Assembly (NCBI RefSeq): GCF_023656565.1
Contig: NZ_JAMOKG010000001.1
Location: 1 to 64,000, forward strand
Source of the DNA: Flavobacterium tyrosinilyticum
Lineage (GTDB): Bacteria > Bacteroidota > Bacteroidia > Flavobacteriales > Flavobacteriaceae
Length of the DNA stretch: 64,000 nucleotides
Direction of reading: 5' to 3'
Of this stretch, positions 33,286-42,353 are shown in pieces; position 1 is the stretch's first letter; every line of letters begins with the position of its first letter. The notes under the pieces are model-generated. The model made no database searches. It worked only from the letters and a program-made list of their open reading frames with translations, and was not told where the DNA came from. The position numbers were made by a program, and so were the translations under genes.

Positions 33286-33702
33286 AGAGACGATTCACTG
33301 AGTGAGCCTTTAATCTTTAAACAAAAACAAAAATTTTTTTTGTTTATTTTAATGCATCGCAAATTCCTTTTTCACTTCAAAATTAAATTTAAAAGTTGCT
33401 TTTTTTACCAATATTCCAATAAAAAAAGCCCTCAAAAAAAACGCAACAAATTAACAACCAAATACTTAAATAAAATTATTTAGAATGGAAATATTTTTGT
33501 TTAGCATCTATTTTTTTTCTTAAAACCATAAGATAAATTTTACTATATTTGAGATAATCATTATAAAAGCATTTACAAAGAGCGAAATACCTTAACAAGT
33601 GTTTAACGTATAATATAGATTAATTTCCCCCAAATAATTATTTATTCATACTGACAAAAAACGCAAAAGGCACTTTTTCATTAACCTACTAATTTTAAGA
33701 TT
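33286..33702 (+). other. 417-base AT-rich gap before the histidine kinase, with two candidate -7 boxes
   Basis: No gene seen. A weak A/T-rich hairpin (ACAAAAA / TTTTTGT) near 33322-33342 may end the methyltransferase transcript. TATTTTTG at 33492-33499 and TATATTTG at 33544-33551 match TAnnTTTG; either could serve the kinase, leaving leaders of about 150-200 bases. Confidence 0.45.
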
Positions 33703-35127
33703 ATGTCTAAACTGCAAGCTTTAAAAAACTTTCGTTTCCCAAATGTTTTCATCCTTATTTTAATCGTTTTTATTTCGTGTGCATTGCTAATCTGCATCAA
33801 TTTTTTTACAATTAAAATCTTATCTGCCAATAGAGCTTATGTAAACGGGGAATCACATTATTCGAAAGGACAAAAAGATGCATCAAGACATTTAATTACC
33901 TATTTATTCACCAAAAACCATACACAATGGAAATTGTTTCTTGAAGAATTAAAGGTGCCCCAAGGAGATGGTATTGCAAGAATCACGCTTTTGAAAGCTG
34001 GAGACAATAAAGTTGCTCGCAATGGATTTTTAATTGGCCGAAATCACGAAGATGATCTAGATGATCTTATCTGGCTATTCGAAAATTTTAAAAATGTCAG
34101 CTTTTTATCTAAAGCCATAAAAGAATGGGGAGAAGGAGATCAATTAATTTTTGATTTATTTGTTATCGGCCAGCAGATTAATGCAAAAATCGAACATAAT
34201 ATTTTAACCTCAACAGATCAGAAAAAACACTTAAAGCAAATTAGCTCAATAAGCGACCAATTAACTATTAACCAACGTAACTTTTCTAATACGCTTGGTG
34301 AAGGAACCCGAAAAATAAAAGATTTACTAATTATCACAAACATCTTTTTTATTCTGGTTATAATCTGCAGCGTTTGCCTTTATTATTCGATAATGGTCAA
34401 AAGACTACTAGTTTCGAAGAAAGAAACAGAAGTGAAAAATGAAAATCTGATTATTGTAAATCGCGAATTGGATCGATTTGTCTACAGCGCCTCTCACGAC
34501 TTGAGATCCCCAATTACTTCTTTAAAAGGCCTTATCGAAATAACAGCATTGGAGGACGACGCACAACAGGTTCGGAACTATTTAGAAATGATGCATCAAA
34601 GCCTTGAAAGGCAAGATCAGTTTATAAGTGACATTATTGATTATTCTAAAAACAAAAGAAAGGAAATAATCCTGGAGCCCGTAAGCCTGAAAGAGTTGTG
34701 CAATGAAGCCATCCTTCAATTAATGCATATTGAGAATGCAAACAGAATTAAATTCACGCAAGAACTTTTAGTAGATCAGATTGAAAGTGACGGTCTTCGT
34801 TTAAAAATAATCATCAACAACCTACTATCCAATGCTATAAAATATGCCGATTGCAGTAAACAAGAAATGTTTATTACAATAAGAACCTATTTGAGCGAAG
34901 GATTAAATAAAATTGAAGTAACAGATAACGGAATTGGAATTCATGATGATCATAAAGCCAATATTTTTGACATGTATTTTGGAACAAACAAAAATAAAGG
35001 CTCGGGATTAGGCCTTTATATCGTCAAGGAAGCAGTTGAAAATATTAAAGGAGATATTTCTGTTTTTTCAGAAAGCAGTGTTGGAAGTAAATTTATAGTA
35101 ACAATACCAAATTCATATGCCACATAG
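33703..35127 (+). CDS. Sensor histidine kinase, partner of the overlapping response regulator
   Basis: 474 residues: membrane spans at about 16-36 and 208-228 enclose a helical CHASE3-like extracytoplasmic region. HisKA has phospho-acceptor H265 in SASHDLRSPITS, followed by HATPase with INNLLSNAIKY, DNGIGI and GSGLGLYIV. The signal is unknown. It overlaps the response regulator gene by 11 bases, so the two are translationally coupled. Confidence 0.9.
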   Translation: MSKLQALKNFRFPNVFILILIVFISCALLICINFFTIKILSANRAYVNGESHYSKGQKDASRHLITYLFTKNHTQWKLFLEELKVPQGDGIARITLLKAGDNKVARNGFLIGRNHEDDLDDLIWLFENFKNVSFLSKAIKEWGEGDQLIFDLFVIGQQINAKIEHNILTSTDQKKHLKQISSISDQLTINQRNFSNTLGEGTRKIKDLLIITNIFFILVIICSVCLYYSIMVKRLLVSKKETEVKNENLIIVNRELDRFVYSASHDLRSPITSLKGLIEITALEDDAQQVRNYLEMMHQSLERQDQFISDIIDYSKNKRKEIILEPVSLKELCNEAILQLMHIENANRIKFTQELLVDQIESDGLRLKIIINNLLSNAIKYADCSKQEMFITIRTYLSEGLNKIEVTDNGIGIHDDHKANIFDMYFGTNKNKGSGLGLYIVKEAVENIKGDISVFSESSVGSKFIVTIPNSYAT

Positions 35128-35506
35128 ATCTCAATTTATAATTATAGAAGACAATTTGATTGATCAATTTGTCACTAAAAAATTACTTAAAAAAGGACTT
35201 GACATTAATCCTATCTACATAGCTAATAATGGACGAGAAGGAATTAATTGGATACTAAAGAATCAGCCGCAAAATCCTTTGATTATTCTTTTAGACATTC
35301 AGATGCCTATTATGAATGGTTTTGAATTTTTGGAAGAATTTGACAGATTACCAGAAGATTTAAAAAAAAGAACTGAAATTTTTGTACTTTCTTCGACCTT
35401 AGATATCGATGAAATTAAAAAAGTCAAAGAGAATAAATATGTGTCCGCCTTTTGGACTAAACCTTTTAGATTAGAAATATTGAAAAATGCTTTTCTAGAA
35501 GCTTAA
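35117..35506 (+). CDS. Single-domain response regulator (CheY/Rcp1-like)
   Basis: 129 residues, receiver only: acidic pair ED at 11-12, phospho-acceptor D60 in ILLDIQMP, Ser/Thr switch SST near 92, K115 in FWTKPF. No output domain, so it acts by protein contact or in a phosphorelay. It overlaps the kinase gene by 11 bases and converges with the LysM gene, overlapping its last four bases. Confidence 0.93.
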   Translation: MPHRSQFIIIEDNLIDQFVTKKLLKKGLDINPIYIANNGREGINWILKNQPQNPLIILLDIQMPIMNGFEFLEEFDRLPEDLKKRTEIFVLSSTLDIDEIKKVKENKYVSAFWTKPFRLEILKNAFLEA

Positions 35507-36663
35507 TTTAAAACGCGATTTACCTGAGAGAAAGCTCTTGTGTAATATGGTTCTTTTGTAGAAGAAATCATAACACCGCCATGAGTTGATGAATGTACGA
35601 ATTTAATCTCACCATCAACATTTTCAACAACCATACCTACATGATTTATATGACGTCTGCCGTTAGTTCTAAAGAAAATTAAATCGCCTTTTTGAGCCTC
35701 ATCTGAAGCAACTTTTGTTCCTATTCGAGATTGTTCTATTGAGCTTCTCGGCAGTTTAATATCAAAATTACCAAAAGTACAGAACATTAATCCCGAACAG
35801 TCGAAACCTGCTTTTGTTGTTCCGCCTGATCTATATCTAATACCTATATTTTCAGTTGCACTTGCTATTATCTGATCAATTAATCCAGAATAATCTCCTG
35901 TCCTTACAACAGTTGAATCTCTTTTTATTTCTGGAGCAGCTTGAGCTACTTGATTAGAAGGAGTATCTATTTGTGAATTATTATCTTGTAATGCTTTTGC
36001 AGACTGAATCGCATCTGCTTTTTCTTTTGGAACGCGAATTTTTAACAGATACCCAACAGGAACTTTTCCTTTAATTGATGGATTCTGGCGTTCTAATTCT
36101 GCAACCGTAATACCATATTCTTTAGAAATTCCGTATTTTGTTTCTTTAGGCTTAACTTCTCTTATAAGCTCAACATCTGTTGAAACTACTTCTGAAGCAA
36201 CTGGAGTTTCATTTGGCGAACTACTATTCGTCGCTACGTTATTGGAAGGAATATTTATTTGCTGTCCTATTTTTAAGCCTTCTGTTTCCAAAGATGGATT
36301 TGCTTTCTTTAGATCCTCAACAGAAACATTATATTTTTTAGAAATTCCCCAAAGCGTTTCTTTTGAGGCTACTTCGTGAGTTCCAGAAGCATTAAGAGGA
36401 GTATCGTTTACTGCAATTTCTTCATTTTTTGACTTTATTTTTGCAGTACTTTTATTTTTATTGGGAATTAAAAGTGTTGAATTTAGTTTTAATACCTTAG
36501 GAGCATTTGGATTTGCATCTGCAATATCTTTTACTTTCACTCCATATTTTTTAGCAATAACAGAAAGATTTTCCCCTTTTGAGATCTTATGCTTAATGAA
36601 ATTATCCTGCGCAAAAGCTCCAACACTGAAAAAAAACAACACTATTATTAACCGATAAATCAT
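35503..36663 (-). CDS. LysM-repeat NlpC/P60 (C40) cell-wall hydrolase
   Basis: 386 residues: signal peptide (LIIVLFFFSVGAFAQ), three LysM domains (about 22-67, 93-138 and 167-210), a linker, and a C40 domain with catalytic C289 in GFDCSGLM and His in HINHVGMVV. It should cleave peptide bonds in peptidoglycan while LysM repeats hold it to the wall. Transcribed alone, with a -7 box at 36725. Its stop overlaps the convergent response-regulator gene by four bases. Confidence 0.93.
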   Translation of the reverse strand: MIYRLIIVLFFFSVGAFAQDNFIKHKISKGENLSVIAKKYGVKVKDIADANPNAPKVLKLNSTLLIPNKNKSTAKIKSKNEEIAVNDTPLNASGTHEVASKETLWGISKKYNVSVEDLKKANPSLETEGLKIGQQINIPSNNVATNSSSPNETPVASEVVSTDVELIREVKPKETKYGISKEYGITVAELERQNPSIKGKVPVGYLLKIRVPKEKADAIQSAKALQDNNSQIDTPSNQVAQAAPEIKRDSTVVRTGDYSGLIDQIIASATENIGIRYRSGGTTKAGFDCSGLMFCTFGNFDIKLPRSSIEQSRIGTKVASDEAQKGDLIFFRTNGRRHINHVGMVVENVDGEIKFVHSSTHGGVMISSTKEPYYTRAFSQVNRVLN

Positions 36664-36724
36664 ACTCTCTTATTAAAGTGTTTACACTTTTTTAAATTAT
36701 ACATTTATTTCAACTCAAAAAAAG

Positions 36725-36732
36725 CAAATATA
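36725..36732 (-). promoter_or_regulatory. -7 box for the LysM hydrolase gene
   Basis: Minus-strand TATATTTG, 61 bases upstream of the ATG at 36663. Confidence 0.5.
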
Positions 36733-36903
36733 TTGCCTAAAAAGCGAATTTAACTTTTTAAAGTAAAAAAATCGGTATTTTTAACAATTATTTTACCTCA
36801 AATTAACAGCCTCGGCATAAAAATTGAGCCAACTTTTTGAAAAGCAGTTTTTTATAAAAAACAACCTTTTTAAAAATTTCTAACCAAACTAAAACCTAAG
36901 ATT

Positions 36904-38283
36904 GTGAAAAAATTACTCTACATTGTCATTTTATTGCCTTTTATTACAAATGCGCAAACAATAAGCGGAATTGTTAAGTCTGAAACCACTAATTTACCAA
37001 TCGAAGATGCAAACATATATGCATTACGAGCTCAAATAGGTACCATAACTAATGATATTGGAGAGTTTTCATTAAGCAAAGCAAAAGCAAGCGATACACT
37101 CCAGGTATCACATATTGGCTACCTAACAGCAAAAATTGCAATTGCTGATTTTAAAAAGTCAAATTTTATCATTTCACTTAAAGAAGACATCGAAACTCTT
37201 AATAATATTGAGATCACTAATCGTCAGGCGAAATTAAAATCTAAACTTGACTTTATTCGTCTCGAATCCTTAAATAATGTTCTTTACTCTTTTGGTTCGA
37301 CAGTCGTAAATGGCAAAATTTACATCATAGGCGGTGACATCAGCGAAGAAGAGAATGTACTAAAGATTTTAAAGGAAAGAAGCATAAGCTATGACAACGA
37401 TCCTAACTTCCAAAAAAAATATCTACAATTACTTCAAATGCAAGTAGCCAAAAAATTTTACAGGGAAGACTTGCTTATTTACGATACTAAAACAGATGTA
37501 TGGGAGAAATCAAATACAAAATTCAAGAGAAGAGCTTATCATAACGTAAATTGCTACAACAATACGCTTTATGTTTTAGGAGGTAAAAGAATGTCCACAA
37601 ATCAAAGATTTGAATATTTAGAAAACGAAATTGAAGTTTTTGACATTAATAAAAACTCGATTAACATTGACAAAACCAATCCTCATATGGCTGCAGACTT
37701 TGCTTCTTTTGTCTATAAAGACAATATTATTGTCATGGGCGGCTCTACAAAAAAGACTGAAAAAGGAGAAAAAACTTTTACAGACAAAGTACACATGTAC
37801 AACATCACTTCTGGATTATGGTATGAGCTAGAAAAAATGCCTGTTGCCAAAGAAGTAAAAGGAGTTTTGATTGGCGATAAAATTTTTACTGTCGGAAATA
37901 ATGACAACAAAAGCTTATCTGAGATTCAGAGTTTTGATTTAACAAACGAAACTTGGAAAAATGAAGCAACTCTAATTTCTCATTTAGAAAATCCGGCAAT
38001 TGCTTACAATGTTGATGATATTTACCTTTTTGAAGATGGGAAGCTTTCAATCTACAATACAAAATCAAAACAAATTAAAGAATACTTTGTTGATCTTCAA
38101 TTAAGAGATGCCACCATGCATCTTATAGACAACAAATTGTACATTCTTGGAGGCTATTCATTTGGTTCGTTCATGAAAATTCCTTCATCAAAAGTGTACA
38201 GCATTTCTATTGACGAATTTGACACTACCGCACCAAACCGTATTAGAATTTTGTCTCAAAATAATGTTGCTCAAAGAAACTAA
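36904..38283 (+). CDS. Secreted kelch-repeat protein with N-terminal CarboxypepD_reg-like domain, copy 1
   Basis: 459 residues, GTG start at 36904 (no in-frame ATG nearby; the next protein starts the same way). Signal peptide KKLLYIVILLPFITNAQ. Residues 20-95 are a CarboxypepD_reg-like beta domain (SGIVKSETTNLPIEDANIYA). The rest is a kelch-type propeller with blades such as NGKIYIIGGD, NNTLYVLGGKR, KDNIIVMGGS and DNKLYILGGYS. No sorting domain at the C-terminus. Probably a periplasmic or surface binding protein. The paralogue follows at 38487. Confidence 0.8.
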   Translation: MKKLLYIVILLPFITNAQTISGIVKSETTNLPIEDANIYALRAQIGTITNDIGEFSLSKAKASDTLQVSHIGYLTAKIAIADFKKSNFIISLKEDIETLNNIEITNRQAKLKSKLDFIRLESLNNVLYSFGSTVVNGKIYIIGGDISEEENVLKILKERSISYDNDPNFQKKYLQLLQMQVAKKFYREDLLIYDTKTDVWEKSNTKFKRRAYHNVNCYNNTLYVLGGKRMSTNQRFEYLENEIEVFDINKNSINIDKTNPHMAADFASFVYKDNIIVMGGSTKKTEKGEKTFTDKVHMYNITSGLWYELEKMPVAKEVKGVLIGDKIFTVGNNDNKSLSEIQSFDLTNETWKNEATLISHLENPAIAYNVDDIYLFEDGKLSIYNTKSKQIKEYFVDLQLRDATMHLIDNKLYILGGYSFGSFMKIPSSKVYSISIDEFDTTAPNRIRILSQNNVAQRN

Positions 38284-38291
38284 CTCATGAT

Positions 38292-38325
38292 AAAAATGCT
38301 CTGCAAAAAAACAGGGCTTTTTTTT
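38292..38325 (+). terminator. Terminator behind kelch gene 1
   Basis: GCTCTG / CAGGGC stem (one G-T pair) with a loop of A residues and eight T after it. Confidence 0.6.
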
Positions 38326-38486
38326 ATGTCTTATTTTAAAAATAGAAATAAACTTTGATTTTAACTGAAAGTCTATTTCATTTCATTGGAACTCAAAAAA
38401 TTTAATACTAAATTTACTTCAAATCAGCCACTATAATTTAGAAGCTCATCTTTGAAGAATTTAATCCAAGACAAAACTTATTTACC

Positions 38487-39890
38487 GTGAAAAAATTACT
38501 GTACATTATCGTTTTAATCCCTTTTATTACAAATGCGCAAACAGTAAGTGGAATTGTTAAATCTCAAGCGACAAACTTACCGATAGAAAATACCAATATC
38601 TATTCATTAAATACTAAAATTGGAACTTTAACCAATGGAAAAGGAGAATTTTCATTGAATAATAAAATAAATCCAAATGACACTCTTCAGGTTTCTCATA
38701 TCGGATACATCACAACAAAAATTGCAATTACAGATTTGAAAAAATCAAATTATGTTATCTCTCTTGAAGAAGATGTTGAAACTTTAAAAAATGTAACTGT
38801 AACCGATAATAGGTGGTCGAAATTAAAATCGAAACTTGAATTCACCAAACTATCACCTTTGGAGTATGGTATTTATTCTTTTGGCTCCGTAGTAGCAAAT
38901 GGTAAAATTTATGTTATTGGAGGTGACAATAGTGAACAATGGAATGTTTTAACTACTATAAAATCAAAAGACATTGGTGGAGGTGATCCTAATAGATTTA
39001 ATGATCCTATTTTTTTAAACAAATATCTTCAAGAGATTGGAGGCGATCAAGGTAAAGTTTTTTACAAGGGAGATCTCCTTATTTATGATCCAAAAACAGA
39101 TGTATGGGAGAAATCAAACCAAAAATTAAAAAAACGAGCTTACCATAGTATAAATTTTTACAATAACACACTGTATGTTTTGGGAGGAAAAAGAGGGCCT
39201 CTAGGCAATAAAAAACATGAATTTCTAGATAATGAAATTGAAGTTTTTGACCTTAACACAAATCAAATTGCAATTGACAAAACAAATCCACATAAAGCCG
39301 TAAACTTTGCTTCCTTCACCTACAAGGACAACATTATTGTTATGGGTGGATCAATAAAATCAACTGTAAGAGGTGCAAAAATTTTTACAGATAAAGTACA
39401 TCTGTACAATTTAACTTCTGGCCTTTGGTATGAGTTAGCAAAAATGCCAGTAGCCCAAGAAGTAAGCGGAGTTTTAATTGAGGACAAAATTTTCACAATT
39501 GGCAATACCGACAATAGAAGTTTTTCTGAGATTCAGAGTTTCGATTTGACAAATGAAAGCTGGAAAAAGGAAGCAACTTTACTTTGCCGACTCGAAAATC
39601 CTGCAGTTACATACAATGAAGACACTATCTACATGTTTGAAGACGGAAAACTGTTCGTTTACAATACAAAATCAAAACTAATTAAAGAATTTTATATTAA
39701 TCTTGAGCTAAAATGTGCTGCAATGCACTTTATTAATGACAAATTATATATCATTGGAGGATACGATTTCAGCAATTACTACGCATCTCCTTCATCAAAA
39801 ACATACAGCATTTCTATAGATGAATTTGAGACCACAAGACCTTACCGAATTAGAGTTCTATCACAAGATAGTTTAGCAAACAAAAACTAA
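38487..39890 (+). CDS. Secreted kelch-repeat protein with N-terminal CarboxypepD_reg-like domain, copy 2
   Basis: 467 residues, GTG start. Same layout as copy 1: signal peptide KKLLYIIVLIPFITNAQ, SGIVKSQATNLPIENTNIYS domain, then kelch blades (NGKIYVIGGD, NNTLYVLGGKR, KDNIIVMGGS, NDKLYIIGGYD). Most of the length aligns with copy 1 at an estimated 60-70 percent identity by eye, with insertions around residues 155-200 and 220. Tandem duplication with divergence. Both copies carry their own terminator, so they may be expressed separately. Confidence 0.8.
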   Translation: MKKLLYIIVLIPFITNAQTVSGIVKSQATNLPIENTNIYSLNTKIGTLTNGKGEFSLNNKINPNDTLQVSHIGYITTKIAITDLKKSNYVISLEEDVETLKNVTVTDNRWSKLKSKLEFTKLSPLEYGIYSFGSVVANGKIYVIGGDNSEQWNVLTTIKSKDIGGGDPNRFNDPIFLNKYLQEIGGDQGKVFYKGDLLIYDPKTDVWEKSNQKLKKRAYHSINFYNNTLYVLGGKRGPLGNKKHEFLDNEIEVFDLNTNQIAIDKTNPHKAVNFASFTYKDNIIVMGGSIKSTVRGAKIFTDKVHLYNLTSGLWYELAKMPVAQEVSGVLIEDKIFTIGNTDNRSFSEIQSFDLTNESWKKEATLLCRLENPAVTYNEDTIYMFEDGKLFVYNTKSKLIKEFYINLELKCAAMHFINDKLYIIGGYDFSNYYASPSSKTYSISIDEFETTRPYRIRVLSQDSLANKN

Positions 39891-39917
39891 TCTCATCAAC
39901 ATATTGCTTAAAAAAAA

Positions 39918-39945
39918 CAAAAGCCCTGTTTTCACAGGGCTTTTG
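39918..39945. terminator. Bidirectional terminator between kelch gene 2 and acnA
   Basis: CAAAAGCCCTGT / ACAGGGCTTTTG stem with a four-base loop. Serves the plus-strand kelch gene and the minus-strand aconitase. Confidence 0.88.
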
Positions 39946-39965
39946 GATTATATAAAATTTAAATA

Positions 39966-42230
39966 TTAAGCTTTTCCGGCTGCAATTAAATTTAATGCAG
40001 AACCTGCAACAAACCAGCCAATTTGACCTGCGTTGTAGGTATGGTTTGCCAAGATAATATCTTTTGTACCATCTGCATGAACAAATTCTAATGTTAATGG
40101 TTTGCCCGGAGCAAATTCTGTTAAATCTAAGAAATTAATGGTATCATCTTCTTGGATTTTATCGTAATCTGCTTCGTTTGCAAATGTCAATCCTAGAAGA
40201 CCTTGTTTTTTAAGGTTAGTTTCGTGAATACGAGCGAAAGATTTCACCAATACCGCTTTAACTCCTAAGAAACGAGGTTCCATAGCCGCATGCTCACGAG
40301 AAGAACCTTCTCCGTAGTTATGATCTCCAACTACGATAGATGGAACTCCAGCCGCTTTGTATGAACGAGCTACAGCAGGAACAGCATCATATTCGCCAGT
40401 CAATTGGTTTTTAACAGAGTTTGTTTTTTGATTGTAAGCATTTACCGCTCCAATCAACATATTGTTTGAAATATTATCTAAGTGCCCACGGAAACGCAAC
40501 CAAGGTCCAGCCATAGAAATGTGGTCTGTAGTACATTTTCCGAATGCTTTAATTAACAATTTAGCACCAGTAATATTTTTACCGTCCCAAGCATCAAATG
40601 GAGCTAATAATTGTAAACGCTCTGAAGCTGGATTAACCACTACTTGAACACTTGAACCATCTTCTGCGGGAGCTTGAAAACCTGGATCTTCAGCATAGAA
40701 GCCTTTAGCAGGAAGTTCGTCTCCTGTTGGCTCGTCAAGCATTACCTCTTCTCCATCTTCGTTGATTAATTTATCTGTCAATGGATTAAAACTTAAATCA
40801 CCTGCAATAGCTAAAGCTGTTACCAATTCTGGCGATCCTACAAAGGCCAAAGTATTTGGATTACCATCTGCACGTTTTGAGAAGTTACGATTGAAAGAGT
40901 GTACAATGGTGTTTCTTTCTTCTTTTTCTGCTCCTTCTCTATCCCACATACCAATACATGGTCCGCAGGCATTTGCAAAAACTGTTGCCCCAATTTTATG
41001 GAAAGTATCAATAAATCCATCTCTTTCGATTGTAGAACGAACTACCTCAGAACCTGGAGTAATTGTAAACTGTGATTTTGTTTTTAAATTTTTATCGGCA
41101 ACCTGTCTTGCCAATGAAGCTGCACGAGAAATATCTTCGTAAGAAGAGTTAGTACAAGAACCAATCAAACCAACTTGAATTTGTAATGGCCAATTATTTT
41201 TAACCGCTTCTTCTTTCATTTTAGAAATTGGAGTAGCTAAATCTGGAGTAAAAGGACCATTTAAATGCGGTTCTAATGTAGATAAGTCTATTTCGATAAC
41301 TTGATCAAAATATTTTTCTGGATCTGCATACACTTCTGGATCTCCTGTTAGGTAAGAAGCAATTTTATCTGCAGCATCAGCCACTTCTGCTCTATTTGTC
41401 GAACGTAAGTAACGGCTCATTGAATCATCGTAACCAAAAGTTGAGGTTGTAGCTCCAATCTCAGCTCCCATATTACAAATTGTTCCTTTACCTGTACAAG
41501 ACATCGCTGTTGCACCTTCACCAAAATACTCTACAATAGCTCCAGTACCACCTTTTACAGTTAGAATACCTGCAACTTTAAGAATAACATCTTTTGGAGC
41601 TGTCCATCCCGATAATTTACCAGTTAATTTAACTCCGATTAATTTAGGAAATTTAAGTTCCCAAGCCATTCCAGACATAACATCTACAGCATCTGCTCCA
41701 CCAACACCAATTGCGACCATTCCTAAACCACCTGCATTTACAGTATGAGAATCGGTACCAATCATCATTCCGCCCGGAAATGCATAATTTTCAAGTACAA
41801 CTTGGTGAATAATTCCAGCTCCTGGCTTCCAGAAACCAATTCCGTATTTATTAGAAACAGAAGATAAGAAGTCAAAAACCTCATTACTCTGTGTTTTTGC
41901 TCTTGCCAAATCGGTTACAGCATCTACTTTTGCCTGAATTAGGTGATCACAGTGAACCGTTGTTGGAACCGCCACTTTAGATTTACCAGCATGCATAAAC
42001 TGTAATAATGCCATTTGTGCAGTTGCATCTTGACAAGCTACGCGATCGGGTGCAAAATCAACGTAATCAATTCCTCTTCCAAACGCCTTATTAGGATTTC
42101 CATCCCAAAGGTGATTGTATAAAATTTTCTCTGTTAAAGTAAGCGGACGACCAACAATCTCGCGCGCTTTATCAACGCGACCTGGCATGTTTTCGTACAC
42201 TTTTTTAATCATTTCGATATCAAAAGCCAT
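39966..42230 (-). CDS. acnA: Aconitate hydratase, AcnA/mitochondrial type
   Basis: 754 residues from the ATG at 42230. A longer in-frame reading from 42269 adds a Lys/Asn-rich stretch that looks non-coding. Fe-S cysteines are in [11 protein letters not shown] and [11 protein letters not shown], and the swivelling C-terminal domain holds [15 protein letters not shown]. Converts citrate and isocitrate in the TCA cycle. Closest in layout to mitochondrial aconitase rather than to E. coli AcnA. Lies 123 bases downstream of acnB, separated by a terminator. Confidence 0.95.
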   Translation of the reverse strand: MAFDIEMIKKVYENMPGRVDKAREIVGRPLTLTEKILYNHLWDGNPNKAFGRGIDYVDFAPDRVACQDATAQMALLQFMHAGKSKVAVPTTVHCDHLIQAKVDAVTDLARAKTQSNEVFDFLSSVSNKYGIGFWKPGAGIIHQVVLENYAFPGGMMIGTDSHTVNAGGLGMVAIGVGGADAVDVMSGMAWELKFPKLIGVKLTGKLSGWTAPKDVILKVAGILTVKGGTGAIVEYFGEGATAMSCTGKGTICNMGAEIGATTSTFGYDDSMSRYLRSTNRAEVADAADKIASYLTGDPEVYADPEKYFDQVIEIDLSTLEPHLNGPFTPDLATPISKMKEEAVKNNWPLQIQVGLIGSCTNSSYEDISRAASLARQVADKNLKTKSQFTITPGSEVVRSTIERDGFIDTFHKIGATVFANACGPCIGMWDREGAEKEERNTIVHSFNRNFSKRADGNPNTLAFVGSPELVTALAIAGDLSFNPLTDKLINEDGEEVMLDEPTGDELPAKGFYAEDPGFQAPAEDGSSVQVVVNPASERLQLLAPFDAWDGKNITGAKLLIKAFGKCTTDHISMAGPWLRFRGHLDNISNNMLIGAVNAYNQKTNSVKNQLTGEYDAVPAVARSYKAAGVPSIVVGDHNYGEGSSREHAAMEPRFLGVKAVLVKSFARIHETNLKKQGLLGLTFANEADYDKIQEDDTINFLDLTEFAPGKPLTLEFVHADGTKDIILANHTYNAGQIGWFVAGSALNLIAAGKA

Positions 42231-42296
42231 AGATTTTTTGTTTTTATTATTCTTTTTTGAACATGACAAGTTACAAAAAATAGAACAATTATTACT

Positions 42297-42330
42297 AAAA
42301 AAGCCCGAGTTTTACGACTCGGGCTTTAAA
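42297..42330 (-). terminator. Terminator between acnB and acnA
   Basis: AAAGCCCGAGT / ACTCGGGCTTT stem. On the minus strand it is followed by a T-run. It begins 24 bases after the acnB stop, so acnA likely has its own promoter. Confidence 0.85.
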
Positions 42331-42353
42331 GATATTATTAAATAATCTTTCGA

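Noticed and set aside
42231..42269. N-terminal extension of AcnA
   Set aside because: The added residues are a Lys/Asn/Ser stretch from A/T-rich leader DNA, and the known family start matches 42230.
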